A DNA stretch of 64,000 nt from Wurfbainia villosa (GCA_025175895.1 CM045989.1:22375928-22439927); one strand, 5' to 3'. Positions 1 through 10,938 are shown, numbered from the stretch's first letter. Made by a program: numbers and translations. The notes: generated from the sequence alone by a model not told the origin.

Positions 1-1099
1 TCTAAAATCATAGGTGGATCATTGGGAAAGCTTGTGTACAAGTCATGTACATTGAGCCCAAGGAATATGATCCAAAATAAGGTTTTGAAAACATTTTAAA
101 AACCTTTTGAAAAACCTTGGTGAAGCCTATTTTTTGATAGCAATCACCATTGATGAGATTGATACAAAATGAGCTAAAACTTTGAAGTTTTTATTCACTT
201 TTGGATTTTGTATCAATTTCGATATTTTATGGGTAAAATATTTTTCTATCATTTTTCACCCATTGTATTGGTCATAGGTATTATACGTATCAAATTTCAT
301 GATTTTTTTGAATTATGTATAATTATTTATGATTTTTTAAATTTCATTTCTGATAACTGAAATTCTGAAATTTCAGTCATTAGTCGACTGCCCTAGGTGG
401 CAGTCGACTTATGTCACCGACAGTCGACTGGTATCTGACGGAGTCGACTGCCAATGCTGATTTTGGGAAAAACAACTTTGTTTAGCCCGTGTTCAGCTAC
501 GGTAAGGTTTCCTAACCACTCCTAACCCTAGGATATGCTTTGGGAAGCATTATAGAGGGTGAAAATCCATTGGATATGGATTTGGAGAGGTGTTAGGTCA
601 AAGTATCAAATTTAAGGGTGGAAGAGTTCATGTGTGAACTTTGAACCTTAATTTTGATGGTTTAGAGTTCCTATTGGCTTAGGGACTTCCCAAGGACATT
701 GTTGGTGCAATGGTCAAGGGGGAGCAAGCCTTTAGGGGGAGATATCCATCATGGGATGATGGATGGTATTTTTCCTCATGAGGAGGAAAATGGGATTTTG
801 AGAGACCCAATTTGGAAATTGGGAGAGCATATAGGATTGCCTCTCTTGAGTGATATGGGACTTATCACTAGGAAGATGGTAGCCATCCTATGTATGGTTG
901 GACCAAGGGGGAGATTGTAAGATCTCATTGTAACATGAGACATTGACCTCCTTGGAGAGAACCTTTTTGATGTTAGTCAAAAAGAGGGAGAAGTATTGGG
1001 AGAGTGTTTTAGATTACCAAGTTGGGATAATTGGTAAGGAAATTTGAGTTAGTGGCCTAACTCAAGGTTTGTATTGTCAAACATCAAAAAGGAGGAGAT
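1..1099 (+). mobile_element. 3' untranslated internal region of a SIRE-like Copia element (rest lies upstream of window)
   Basis: This non-coding stretch runs into a polypurine tract and then an LTR, so it is the end of a plus-strand element whose coding part is outside the window. It is the reverse complement, with substitutions, of 7323-8400, the 3' untranslated region of element 3, which fixes its identity. It holds four near-copies of the palindrome CAGTCGACTG starting at 381, 401, 421 and 441, and an imperfect inverted repeat at about 350-384. I see no real gene in it; the 73-codon open frame at 699-920 has no family resemblance. Confidence 0.8.
1086..1099 (+). other. polypurine tract (plus-strand priming site)
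   Basis: Purine run AAAAAGGAGGAGAT directly in front of the LTR start TGTTGGTGCA. In LTR retrotransposons this RNA segment resists RNase H and primes second-strand cDNA. It fixes the LTR start at 1100. Confidence 0.8.
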
Positions 1100-1315
1100 T
1101 GTTGGTGCAATCGGCCCAGGTCACGATTGACCAGACTCGAGTTTGACTTGAGTGATGTTTTGATGTTTGACAAAGTAAGTTAACATAGTATGTTTGACAT
1201 TAATGTCTGTTGATGTTTTGGGGAGATTGTTTATACAATCAACCCGGGTTATAATTGGCCGGACTCGAGTTTGACTCGAGGGAGACTTTGATGGTTGACT
1301 GGGTTGACCATGTGA

Positions 1316-1640
1316 TTATTGGTAAAGTCCAAGTATGGGTCTTGGCAAGGTAAAGTCCAAGTCATGGGTAATTGGCATGGAAAGTCCAAATGGGACACTT
1401 GGCAAGGAAAAGTCCAAGCATGGGTCTTGGCATGGAAACTCCAACATGGGTTGGCAAGGGAAAGTCCAAGCTTGAGTCTTGACATTTGAGAAGTCCAAGA
1501 GGTTTGATATTGGCGGCGTAAAGTCCAAGCGGGAGTCTTGGCAGCATAAGTCCAATGGTTGACGGCGTAAAGTCCAAGCGGAGTCTTGGCGGCGTAAGTC
1601 CAATGTGCCTTGGCGGTGTAGACACCGTTAGCATGACATA
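1316..1640. repeat. hairpin-forming minisatellite inside the LTR
   Basis: Tandem degenerate units of roughly 25-36 bp built around AAGTCCAAG and TCTTGGCA, so each unit carries CCAAG and CTTGG as an inverted pair. The same array is in the LTRs at 3880-4115, 6850-7110 and 12005-12265. Because stops are rare in it, it yields several overlapping open frames on both strands that are not genes. Confidence 0.8.
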
Positions 1641-2184
1641 TCCGATGGAAGCACCTGAAGGCTAGCGCGATGGATGAACAAGTCATGGATGACTTGGAGG
1701 GATCTGAGAGGCGTGAGGCTGATGGAGGTGGATAGAAGGCTTAGGTCTAGGCTAAGGGTGATCTAGCAAGTATGGGGGAACCATACTTGGGCTAAAATCT
1801 CATGTTTGAGGTGTGCCAGTCGATTGGTGTCATGTGACAGTCGACTGGTCTAAGTCAACTAGGGTTTGACTGCGGGAAGTGCTATAGTAGTCGACTGCCA
1901 GAGGAGGGCAGTCGACTGATTGGTCTAGCAGTCGACTGATCTTGTGATCAATCGACTGGTGCTCAAGAAATCGAGCACAGAATGGAGTCTCACTCGACCG
2001 CTGTGGTCAGGAGTCGAGTGATGGCTTGATTAGTCGATTGATGGTCATAATCAGTCGACTGATGATGGATCCGTTGGATTTTTCCAGTGTGGATCTAGCC
2101 GTTGTCTCACGACAACAGTGGCATCAGTCGACTGATGGTCCCGATCAGTCGACTGATCGACTTTTTCCAGCACAGATAGAAGCT

Positions 2185-2192
2185 TTATAAAG
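2185..2192 (+). promoter_or_regulatory. TATA box of the LTR promoter
   Basis: TTATAAAG lies about 30 bp downstream of the last CAGTCGACTG palindrome (2146-2155), where the U3 promoter of an LTR is expected. Transcription would start shortly after, giving the R-U5 part to 2677. Confidence 0.55.
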
Positions 2193-2677
2193 ACCTCATG
2201 GAGGAGGAAAAAGGCAGTGATTTTCTTGGGTAAATTGAATGGGAGAGTTGATGCTTTCTAGTCCTTCAAGGCTAGTCCAAGGCAATCAAAGATCAAGCAA
2301 ATCCAAAGAGCATTTGTAAAGATTTCTTTGCATAGATTGTTATATTCTTGTTGTATTTGTTTGTCTTACTTTGTATTACTTAATGTAATCCTTGTACGAA
2401 GTTTCTCCGCCTTCGACTTGTGTCGAGAATGAGTATTTGTGATTAGTGATTGCATTGGCATCGCTAGATCTCGTTAGAGCTCGATCCGTGGAGTAGGAAC
2501 CGTTCGATTCCGAACCACGTTATATCTTTGTGTTCGTATTTGTCTTAATTCGTTATTGCTTTTATTATTATTATTCCACTGCGTATAACGAGTTTTGTAG
2601 AGACGAACACGAACGATTTCCATCACGTGTAGCACGAAGCTATTCACCCCCCTCTAGCGTTCCAACGATCCCCTACA

Positions 2678-3240
2678 ATGTTTACTGATTTAAGAAATGC
2701 AAAAAATCTAAAGAACAATGAGCCTCAATTGGATGATATCAATGTAAATATGAATGCAAATGATTGTAGACGAAGTTATACTTCAATGTTAGAAGAAGCA
2801 CAAAAAGAATTGTATCACAATTGTACTAATTTTTCGGTTTTCAATTTTGTGGTGAAGCTAATGCATTTGAAGGTGTTAAATGGCTGGAGCAATAAATCTT
2901 TTGATATGTTGCTTCAGTTATTGCAAGAGGCATTTCCTAAACCGAATGTGATTCCAAACTCTTATTATGAAGCTTAAAAATTATTAAAAGAGTTAGGATT
3001 GACATATAAGAAGATACATGTCTGTAAGAATGATTATATATTATTTTGGGATGAGAACGAGAATAACGATGCATGTCCAGTGTGCAAAGAGCCCAGATAC
3101 AAGTATGAAGGGATGAATAAGAAAAAGAATCCTAAAAAAATCTTCGATATTTTCCTCCGAAACCGAGACTTAAGCAACTATTTATTTCGAAGCATACGGC
3201 TAAAGAGATGAGATGGCATAAAGAAAAGCGAGTTGAAAAG
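2678..3240 (+). pseudogene. CACTA (En/Spm) transposase, TNP2-type, N-terminal fragment, broken
   Basis: The translation matches the conserved N-terminal part of plant TNP2-like transposases: a leucine-rich segment with LMHLKVLNGWSNKSFDMLL, then SYYEA, then a stretch with YKKIHVCKNDY, a CPVC zinc-ligand-like pair and KHTAKEMRWH. The protein normally cuts and pastes CACTA elements. The reading frame is broken by a stop at 2975-2977 and by a frameshift near 3165, after which the KHTAKEMRWH block continues in another frame. The gene has lost its start, which is cut by the LTR ending at 2677, and everything after about 3240. Family assignment is firm; activity is excluded. Confidence 0.85.
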
Positions 3241-3264
3241 GTAATATTTCATCACAAATATAAA

Positions 3265-3565
3265 ATGTATTAGCGACCAAATAAAATTTTTCATCGCTAG
3301 ACTATATTCTAAATGAGAATTAGCGACGAAATGTATATTTCGTTGCTAATATATTAAAGTTAGCGATGATATTTATAAATTTGTCTCCAATAATAGCAGT
3401 CGAATTGGCCACTCGACTTGTACTTAGCGACGAAATAAATAAATATTTATTGCAAACTATTCAGTCGAGTGAACTCGATTCTGTGGCCTGGCAATTTTTG
3501 CTTCAGTGATGAAAATTTAAATTTTCATCGCTAAGATAATAAATATTCTTGATGAATAAAAATAT
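3265..3565. repeat. palindromic subterminal repeats, probably of the CACTA element
   Basis: Repeated word TTAGCGACGAAAT and its complement occur here at least six times, often as facing pairs: arms 3320-3332 and 3337-3349 with a 4-base loop, and a perfect 22-bp palindrome at 3508-3529. Dense short subterminal repeats are the transposase-binding arrays of CACTA elements, and the transposase fragment is directly upstream. I did not find a CACTA terminal inverted repeat, so the end is not defined. Confidence 0.6.
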
Positions 3566-3772
3566 TTCGTCGCTAATATCCACGGAAAAACCCTCCCCTA
3601 CATCGATTCTCCCATTTTCTCCGCGCGACTTCCTTTCTTCCGACGATTCTCTGGTGACAAGTTTTGCGCGACTCTTCCTTCATCTCTTCAATTTCCATCT
3701 CGTGCTTCGACTTCTCTCCTCGTCGGCCCGGCACCCTAGCTTCCGCTCGCGCATGACTTCTTCTAGGTGCTT
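3566..3772. other. unassigned C/T-rich sequence, insertion target of element 2
   Basis: Pyrimidine-rich on the plus strand, resembling a plant 5' untranslated leader, but no coding family is recognisable in either strand. It is cut at 3772 by the LTR of element 2. It may be part of the CACTA element or older host sequence. Confidence 0.35.
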
Positions 3773-5026
3773 TGTTGGTGCAACAATGCCCCAAGCATTT
3801 ATGTCTTTTGATGTTTGGATAATAATTTATAGTTAGGCAATGTTTTGTGATCTAACTATGAATATGTCAAGTGACAAGAAAATCTAAGTGTGAAGACTTG
3901 GTAAAGGAAAGTCCAAGTATGAACTTGGCAAGGGAAGTCCAAGGGAAGGTCTTGGCGGTGTAAGACCAAGCATATAGTCTTGGTGGCGTAAAGTCCAAGC
4001 AGACCTTGGCAAAGGAAGACCAAAGGCAAGGTCTTGACAGCGTAAGTCCAAGTATGTAGTCTTGGCGGTGTAAATTCCAAGCGGTCCTTTGGCAAAAGAG
4101 AAATCCAAGACATGATGAAACCGAGGGAAGCTCTTGGAAGCAAGCGCAAGGATGAAGGAGTCGCGGACTCGGAGGGATCCTAGAGGCGCAAGGCTGATCG
4201 AAGAGCTAGACGATTGAGTCTAGGTCTAGGTCTAGGGAGTTGATTTCAAGTATGATTTAATCATACATGAAGTATCATTCAACTAGAGCTTTGTCTCAGT
4301 CAACTGACCAGTCACTCGACTGACCAGTCACTCGACTGAAGATGGCTGAGTTCTGTGACCATCAGTCGACTGTTAGGGTTTGGTAGTTGGCTGGTCCACC
4401 ATCAGTCGACTGCTATACCCTAGCAGTCGACTGTTAATAGTAGACATCGGCACAGAAGGTTTTCTAGTCGAGTGATCACTTGGAGCACTCGACTGATTAC
4501 TCAATTAGTCAACTGATGGTATAATCAGTCGACTGATCAGAGTCCTATTGGGCAGTGACGATCGTGGATCCGGCTCGTCAGAAGTCGTTGGATGGCATCA
4601 GCTATAGCAACAGTTGACTGATGGAAGCTCAATGGAAAAATCATCCCTCTCTCTATAAAAAGAGGGCATGGGGTGCTTGAGGAGGCTAGTGCTTATTTTC
4701 CAAACATACTCTCAAGCTCCCCACATTTTCTTAAGCTTTCTAAGTGTTTTCAATCCTCCTCTTCTCTAATCTTCATCTTCATCATTTGTAAGAAGAAGAG
4801 TGTGTTGTAAAGAAGCTTTTTTAGTGGAGATTTGCTTGGATTGATCCACCTTAAGGATCGCCGTGGAGTAGGAGCATAATCTCCGAACCACGTTAAATTG
4901 TTTTTGTTAGCGCTTGCATTCTTGTATCTTGTTTTCTTTAGTATTTGATTTTGCTTCTGCTAATTTTGTTTGTAGAATTCAAGAGAGGCTATTCACCCCC
5001 CTCTAGCCATCCAAAGATCCCCAACA
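3773..5026 (+). repeat. 5' LTR of element 2
   Basis: Starts TGTTGGTGCA, ends CCCCAACA and is followed by a primer-binding site, so it is a 5' LTR of 1254 bp. It contains the CCAAG/CTTGG minisatellite (3880-4115), CAGTCGACTG palindromes (exact copies at 4403, 4424 and 4526), a TATA box at 4654 and the conserved CTATTCACCCCCCTCTAG word near its end (4989-5006). Confidence 0.87.
4654..4660 (+). promoter_or_regulatory. TATA box of element 2 LTR
   Basis: TATAAAA in a CT-rich setting, about 120 bp after the last CAGTCGACTG palindrome. Typical core promoter for an LTR transcript. Confidence 0.6.
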
Positions 5027-5028
5027 AG

Positions 5029-5040
5029 TGGTATCAGAGC
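5029..5040 (+). other. primer-binding site, element 2
   Basis: TGGTATCAGAGC, complementary to the 3' end of plant initiator methionine tRNA, two bases after the LTR. This primes minus-strand cDNA synthesis in most plant Copia and many gypsy elements. Confidence 0.9.
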
Positions 5041-5080
5041 CCGGATCACATCGAAAGATCTAACAATCAACTGGAGCACG

Positions 5081-5868
5081 ATGGAATTTCAAGAGGGATA
5101 TAGCACGGCGAGGCCTCCATTCTTTGACGGCAACGACTTCGGCTATTAGAAAGGTAGGATGGAATACTGTCTTATAAACGTTATTGAAAATTGGTTTAGC
5201 ATTGTAGATGGATTCGAGAAGTCGGTCGACAAATATGGAGCGCCAATACCAACAAAGGATTGGACTAGGGAGATGGCAAAGAAAGCACTAGCCAACTCAA
5301 AAGCAACGACCACACTTCAATGTAGTCTATCCAAGGAGCAACTATCCAAGGTTGGGCCCTTCCAATCCACAAAATATCTTTGGGAGAAGCTCATCGAACT
5401 CAACGAAGGGTCAAAGGAGACAAGAAGAGCCAAAAGAGACCTATTGATAGGTCAACTCCGAAGCTTCACCATGAAACCAATGAGACTGTGAGCCAAATGC
5501 ATGATTGATTCAAGGAGGTTGTCAACGGACTACATGTAATAGGTGAAAAGGTTGAAAACCGAGACCTTGTAAGGTACGTGCTTCAAGCTTTCCCTAGAAC
5601 AACTATATGGGCATCAATGGTAGATGCTTATAAGGCTTCTAGGGACCTTTCTTTAGTTAAGTTAGATGAACTTTTTTGTGAATTTGAGTTACATGAGCAA
5701 GCTAACACTTCTTCGAAAGAAAAATGTATAACTCTTATTGTAGGTAAGAAGGAGAAGAAGGAAGTCTCTTCATCATCCGAGTCGGAGGAAGAGTCTTCAA
5801 GTAGTGATGAGGAGCTATCGGCTAGTGAGGTAGCTCACTATGTGAAGAGATTTGGTGGGAGATCAAGG
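5081..5868 (+). pseudogene. element 2 gag, 5' half (capsid, UBN2-type), broken
   Basis: Capsid-like protein that would package the element's RNA. From the ATG at 5081 the frame shows the PPFFDG start typical of SIRE gag, then the retrotransposon gag domain with KDLWEKLIELNEG-like and ENRDLVRYVLQAFPRTTIWASMV-like blocks, and an acidic serine stretch. Stops at 5147-5149 (replacing the usual tryptophan before KGRM) and 5506-5508, and a frameshift near 5478, disable it. It is cut at 5868 by element 3; the zinc-knuckle half continues from 12476 in the matching frame. Confidence 0.85.
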
Positions 5869-7322
5869 TTTAGGGGATCTTTGGAAGCTAGGGGTGAATA
5901 GCTCATTTCGTTGCGTGATGGAATTCAATTTGACGTTCGTCTACAATTTTCGTTAGCGCACAGAGGAATAATAGAAATAATGCAATAATGAAATAGACAA
6001 CCACAAATACACAAGTGTTTAACATGGTTCGGAACCGAACGGTTCCTACTCCACGGATCGAGCTCTAAAGAGCTCTAGCGATGCCACAAACACACCACTA
6101 TGCAATAGCTCCTTCTCGACACAAGTCGGAGGTGGAGAAACCCCTTACAAAATATTACAACAATAATACAAGTAGACAACAAGCAAAGAAAACTTTACAC
6201 AAATCTTTTGGAAGCTTGCTTGTTGATTGCCTTGGACTAGCAGCTGAAGGCCCTGATTTGCAGCAGCAAATCGCTTCAAAACGTCCAAGAAAATCGGTGG
6301 TGATTTCCTCCTCCACGAGCTCCATTTAAAGCTGCGACCTGGGCTAAAAATCACCGATCAGTCGATTGATGTCATTGTTGTCGTGAGACAACGGCTAGAT
6401 CCACACAAGAAAAATCCAACTGATCCATCATCAGTCGACTGTTCGAGCCTCCACTCGACTGCTAACCCTAGCAGTCGAGTTAGACTCCATTCTGTGCCTG
6501 AAAAACTGAACACTAGTCAACTGATCACAAGATCAGTCGACTGTTCATCCAATCAGTCGATTACTTACCTCTGGCAGTCGACTGTTGGGCCAATTCCCGC
6601 AGTCAAACCCTAGTTGACTCACGCCAGTCGACTGCCACATGGCACCAGTCGACTGGCACACCTCAAACATGAGGTTTTAACCCAAGTATGGTTCCCCCAT
6701 ACTTGCTAGACCACCCTTAGCCTAGACCTAAGCCTTCTAGTCATCTCCATCAGCCTCACGTCTCTCGGATTCCTCCAAGTCATCCATGACTTGTTCATCC
6801 ATTGCGCTAGCCTTCAGATGCTTCCATCGGCTATGTCATGCTAACGGTGTCTACACTGCCAAGGCACATTGGACTTACACTGCCAAGACTCTGCTTGGAC
6901 TTTACGCCGCCAACCATTGGACTTATGCTGCCAAGACTCCCGCTTGGACATTACACCGCCAATATCAAACCCCTTGGACTTCTCAAATGCCAAGACTCAA
7001 GCTTGGACTTTCCCTTGCCAACCCATGTTGGACTTTCCATAAGACTCATGCTTGGACTTTTCCTTGCCAAGACCCATGCTTGGACTTTACATGCCAAGTA
7101 CTTGAGACTTGGACTTTCCATGACATGGTCAACTCCAGTCAACCATCAAAATCCCCTCGAGTCAAACTCGAGTCTGGTTAATCATAACCCGGGTTGATTG
7201 TTCCAACAATCTCCCTAAGACATTATTAGACATCAATGTCAACTCACTATGTCAAACATCAAAATATTATTCGAGTCAAACTCGAGTCTGGTTAATCATG
7301 ACCTGGACCGATTGCACCAACA
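5869..7322 (-). repeat. 3' LTR of element 3
   Basis: 1454 bp; on the minus strand it starts TGTTGGTGCA and ends GATCCCCTAAA (terminal CA mutated to AA). Contains minisatellite 6850-7110, CAGTCGACTG palindromes (6625 and 6646, 21 bp apart) and a second internal LTR-start-like copy near 7180-7215. Confidence 0.87.
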
Positions 7323-9129
7323 ATCTCCCCCTTTTTGATGTTTGACAAAAACACATACCTTTGAGTTAGAACACTAACTCAAATTGCCTTACCAATTATC
7401 CCAAATTGGTAATTTTATGTTCTCCCCCTTTTTGACATACATCAAAAAGGTTCTCTCCAAGGAGGTCAATGTCTCATGTTCCAATGAGATCTTACAATCT
7501 CTCCCTTGGTCCAAAGATACCTAGGATGTCTACCATCTTCCTAGTGATAAGTTCCATATCACTCAAGAGAGGCAATCCTATACACTCCCAATTTCCAAAT
7601 TGGGTATCTCAAAATCCTTTTTTTTCCCTCATGAGGAAAAATATCATCCATCATCCCTTGATGGATACCTCCCCTTAAAGGCTTGCTCTTCCTTGACCAT
7701 TGCACCAACAATGTCCTTGGGAAGTCCCTAAGCCAATAGGAACTCTAAACCATCAAAAATAAGGTCTAAAGTTCAAACATGAACTTTTCCACCCTTAAAT
7801 TTGATACATCACCCTAACACCTCTCCTAATCCATATCTAATGGATTTTTACCCTTTATAATGCTTCCCAAAGCATATCTTAGGGTTAGGAGTGGTTAGGG
7901 ACTTTTACCGTAGCTAAAAATGGGCTAAACATACCTTATTTTCCCAAAATCAGCCTTGGAAGTTGACTCTATCAGAAATTAGTCGATTGCCACTCTCATC
8001 AGTCGACTGCCACCAAGGGCAGTCGACTGATAACTGAAATTTTCGAATTTCAGTTATCAGAGTTGAATTTCAGAAATTCATAAATAATTATACGTATATC
8101 GAAAAATCGTGAAAATTCATACGTATAATACTTATGACACATACAATTGGTGAAAAATATTGGGAAAATATTTTATCAATAAAATAGTGAAATTGATACA
8201 AACTTCAAAAGTGAAGAAAAACTTCTATGTTTTGGCTCACTTTGTATCAACTTCGTCAATGGTGATTGTATCAAAAGATAGACTTCACCAAGGTTTTCTA
8301 AACAGATTTTAAAGTGTTTTTGAAAACCTATTTTGGATCATATTCCTTGGGCTCAATGTACATGACAAGCTTTCCCAATGATCCACCTTTAGTTAAAGAT
8401 GAGTTTTAGTTCATCTAGATGCAAAAAACTATGCACCTTGAACTTAACTCATATCCTAGCATCTCACATGTATCTAGGGTGTATAAATACACATACATGT
8501 CAATGTGATGTGAGATGTGGGTTTTGTTCTCCTAATCTAGGGTTTCATGCATTTTCTAAGGCAACACTACTTGATTCCCTTATAAATGGGACTCCAAGTC
8601 ATGTCATTGTCCTTAAATCAATTTTCATTAACTTAAATGCATGAATGATCATTGCATAAATGATAGCAATAATTAAGCATGACCAATGATCATGATGTCA
8701 TGGCATATGATATAATCTAAAAATACATGACATTAAACCTTAATCCTACACATAATCATGACATATAAATGATAAGAATAAACAAGATTTCATGACATGT
8801 TATATGGCAAATCAAGCATGGCACATTAAATGTATAGGTATAATAATACCTAAATTTTAATACTTGTTGCCATTTGATATAATTAAGTATATTTTGCCAT
8901 ATTACCTAAATTTCCCAAGTGTGCCAAAAACTCAAAAATGGCACACTATGACCTCTAAAACTAAATTGTGCCAATTTTATTGATTTTTCATAATTCAAAG
9001 AATGTATTGGCACATCCTAAAATCTTTTAGGATTTAAGATCAAACTTATTTCCAAGGTACCCATAACCATGAAAATTACCTAAAGAGTCACCTTTGCCAT
9101 GGTTGAGTTAACTACCCATCCAATCAAGG
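7323..9129 (-). other. 3' untranslated region and polypurine tract of element 3
   Basis: Immediately inside the LTR is the polypurine tract (complement of ATCTCCCCCTTTTT, 7323-7336). The remainder is AT-rich and non-coding and matches 1-1099 in reverse complement. It carries palindromes at 7980, 8000 and 8020 and a perfect hairpin at 8027-8060. Short open frames here (for example 7469-7678 and 8399-8644) have no family resemblance. Confidence 0.8.
8027..8060 (-). repeat. perfect 15-bp hairpin in the element 3' untranslated region
   Basis: CTGATAACTGAAAT at 8027-8040 is exactly complementary to 8047-8060; one more T-A pair closes a 4-base loop (8042-8045). It overlaps the edge of a CAGTCGACTG palindrome. 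A related imperfect hairpin sits at 350-384 in the homologous region at the window start. Confidence 0.75.
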
Positions 9130-10871
9130 TTGGCACACCCTAAACCCATCTAGCGTGAATCAATCACGCTCTTAGGAACCCAAAACCTATTTGAGCTCCT
9201 AGGGTTTACTAGGTATTCCTTAGGGATGACCTCCCTAAATACCTTCCTAATGACCCTCCTAGGCTTGTTAGCCTTAGTCATTGTGGTCTTACCTAGGTTG
9301 ACTCTAGGGGGAACTCCCCTTGCAACCTTCTTAGTGGCTTCCCTAGGTTTCCTTGAAACCCTAGCCACTAGGCACATACCTTGGTCAACTCTAGGGATGA
9401 CTTCCCAATTGACCTTGGTCTTTCTAGACCTAGGTTGTGTTCCATAATCAAATGGAACCCTATGATAAGCCACTTAGGCTTAGGTTTATGACCCAAACTC
9501 TTCTTGCCCTTGGTTGACTTTTGTCTCTTAGACCCTAGGTGTTGACTCTTTGTCCTAGACTCTTGACTTTGATCATTTGACCCTTTAACTTGATTTTACA
9601 TAATCCTAAGGGTCTTTTCAAGTTTTTCAAGCCTTGACCTCAAGGCTTGGTTCTCTAATTCTAATTTCCCAATTTTAGAATTTTGATTTAATCCTTGGGC
9701 ATGGTTCTTCCTAGGCATATGCCTAGTCCATTTGGGGTTAAAACCTAGGTGCTCTTGTACCTTTCTAATTGTCTCCCTAGGTAGAATTGGCCTAGAATTT
9801 TTTTGACCTAGATTTGTCTTTAGATAAATTTGTTTTAGGGACATTAGTCTCAAATTTCTCCTTATTATTGAAATGAATATTCTTAGCTCCTAGGCAAAAA
9901 TATTTATTGTTCCTAGCATGCTTTTCACGATAAATTGCAAGATAATTGAAATTCCTAGCATGCTTTTGCCTACTAATTAACGAAGGAGCATTACAATATA
10001 CCTTAGGGTTTACCTTAGAGGCTCCCCCAACTTGTGAAGCTCCCTTTTGAGTTTTCTTCTCCCCCTTTGGGCATTGACTCCGGTAATGACCCGGTAGTCG
10101 GCATTTGAAGCACACCACGTGCTCCTTGCTCTTCTTGGTGGGGACACCGGCATCCTTTAACTTTTCTTGACTCTTAGGCGCCGATGGAGCTTTCCTTACT
10201 CTTTTTGGACACTTACTCTTGTAATGTCCGGATTCCCTACACTCAAAACATATTATATGCATTTTATTATCAACACATATGTTTGAGTTACCTAGGGTAT
10301 TTGTGGTGGTGATCGGAGTGTGTTCTTCATCCCTCCCGGAGGTTGAGGCTTCTTCTTGATTTTGCTTCGGCTCTGGTGTGGATGGTCTCTCCTCCCCCTC
10401 AATCCTTGAAGTGGAGGCTTCTTCCACTTCTTCCACCGATTAGGAAGTTGATTCCTTCTCACCTTCCGAATCCTCAATTGAGGCGGGTGATGGTCCCTTT
10501 TCTTGAACCGGTGATGGGTCTTCATGGAGCTTGGCCAATTCCCTCTAAAGCTCCTTGGCATCCATGCAATCACCTAGGCTACACAAGAAGTCATTAGGTA
10601 TCAAATCAAAAATGAATTTTACTACGTTCTTGTTTTTCTCAAATTGTTGGAGTTGCTCTTCACTCCATCTCTTCTTTTTGAGGAAGCCACCTTTTGGTCC
10701 TCTTGGGTATTGGAATCGATCCATTAAGATGGACCACTCCTCAAAGTCTCTCATCATAATGAAATCTTCAATTCTTCCTTTCCAAGAATTAAAGCCTTCT
10801 CGTCCATATAGGGTGTAGGGCACTGGTGTGTTGATGTCCCAACCTAGTTGTTCTTCTAACTCCATCTTCAC
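9130..10871 (-). pseudogene. element 3 gag with two zinc knuckles, broken
   Basis: Starts at 10871, about 50 bp from the PBS. N-terminal part resembles retrotransposon gag (NSWKGRIEDFIMMRDFEEWSI, then RWSEEQLQQFEKNKN). After an acidic, proline/serine-rich linker come two CCHC zinc knuckles (CFECRESGHYKSKC and CFKCRLPGHYRSQC, about 10240-10060), which bind RNA. A basic, arginine-rich tail follows and ends with WVPKS near 9170, the motif that closes SIRE-type gag. At least two stops (10545-10547; near 10437) and a frameshift near 9790 break it. Two knuckles rather than the single one of the other gags here distinguish this subfamily. Confidence 0.8.
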
Positions 10872-10923
10872 CCTCTAGCATCTTTGTCTTAGCTCCCGGC
10901 GGTTAGTCTATAGAAGAGCCCCG

Positions 10924-10937
10924 GGCTCTGATACCAC
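10924..10937 (-). other. primer-binding site, element 3
   Basis: Complement of AGTGGTATCAGAGC directly beside the 5' LTR start at 10939; initiator methionine tRNA type. Confidence 0.88.
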
Positions 10938-10938
10938 T

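Larger units (their letters stand above)
1100..2677 (+). repeat. LTR of a SIRE-like Copia element
   Basis: About 1.58 kb, beginning TGTTGGTGCA and ending CCCCTACA, the TG...CA termini of an LTR. Preceded by a polypurine tract, so it is the 3' LTR. Order of parts: a duplicated LTR-start segment (about 1215-1280), a CCAAG/CTTGG minisatellite (1316-1640), CAGTCGACTG palindromes (exact copies at 1909, 1929, 2052, 2125, 2146), a TATA box (2185) and the CTATTCACCCCCCTCTAG word close to the 3' end (2639-2656). It shares this plan with the LTRs of element 3. It abuts CACTA sequence at 2678, so that is its insertion target. Confidence 0.85.

Noticed and set aside
381..450. CRISPR-like impression of short repeats at constant spacing
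   Set aside because: Repeats are 10-bp palindromes with about 10-bp similar gaps inside a eukaryotic retrotransposon; no leader, no cas genes, no unique spacers of normal length.
1249..1686. Open frames of 90-145 codons with repeated LDF, WTL and GLY words (also at 3856-4149, 6786-7197 and 11983-12525)
   Set aside because: They are translations of the LTR minisatellite in several frames and on both strands; the unit carries no stop. No domain, no codon bias, and they span LTR promoter sequence.
3566..3772. First exon or promoter of a host gene
   Set aside because: C/T-rich leader-like composition only; no start codon followed by a recognisable product and the segment is cut by an LTR.
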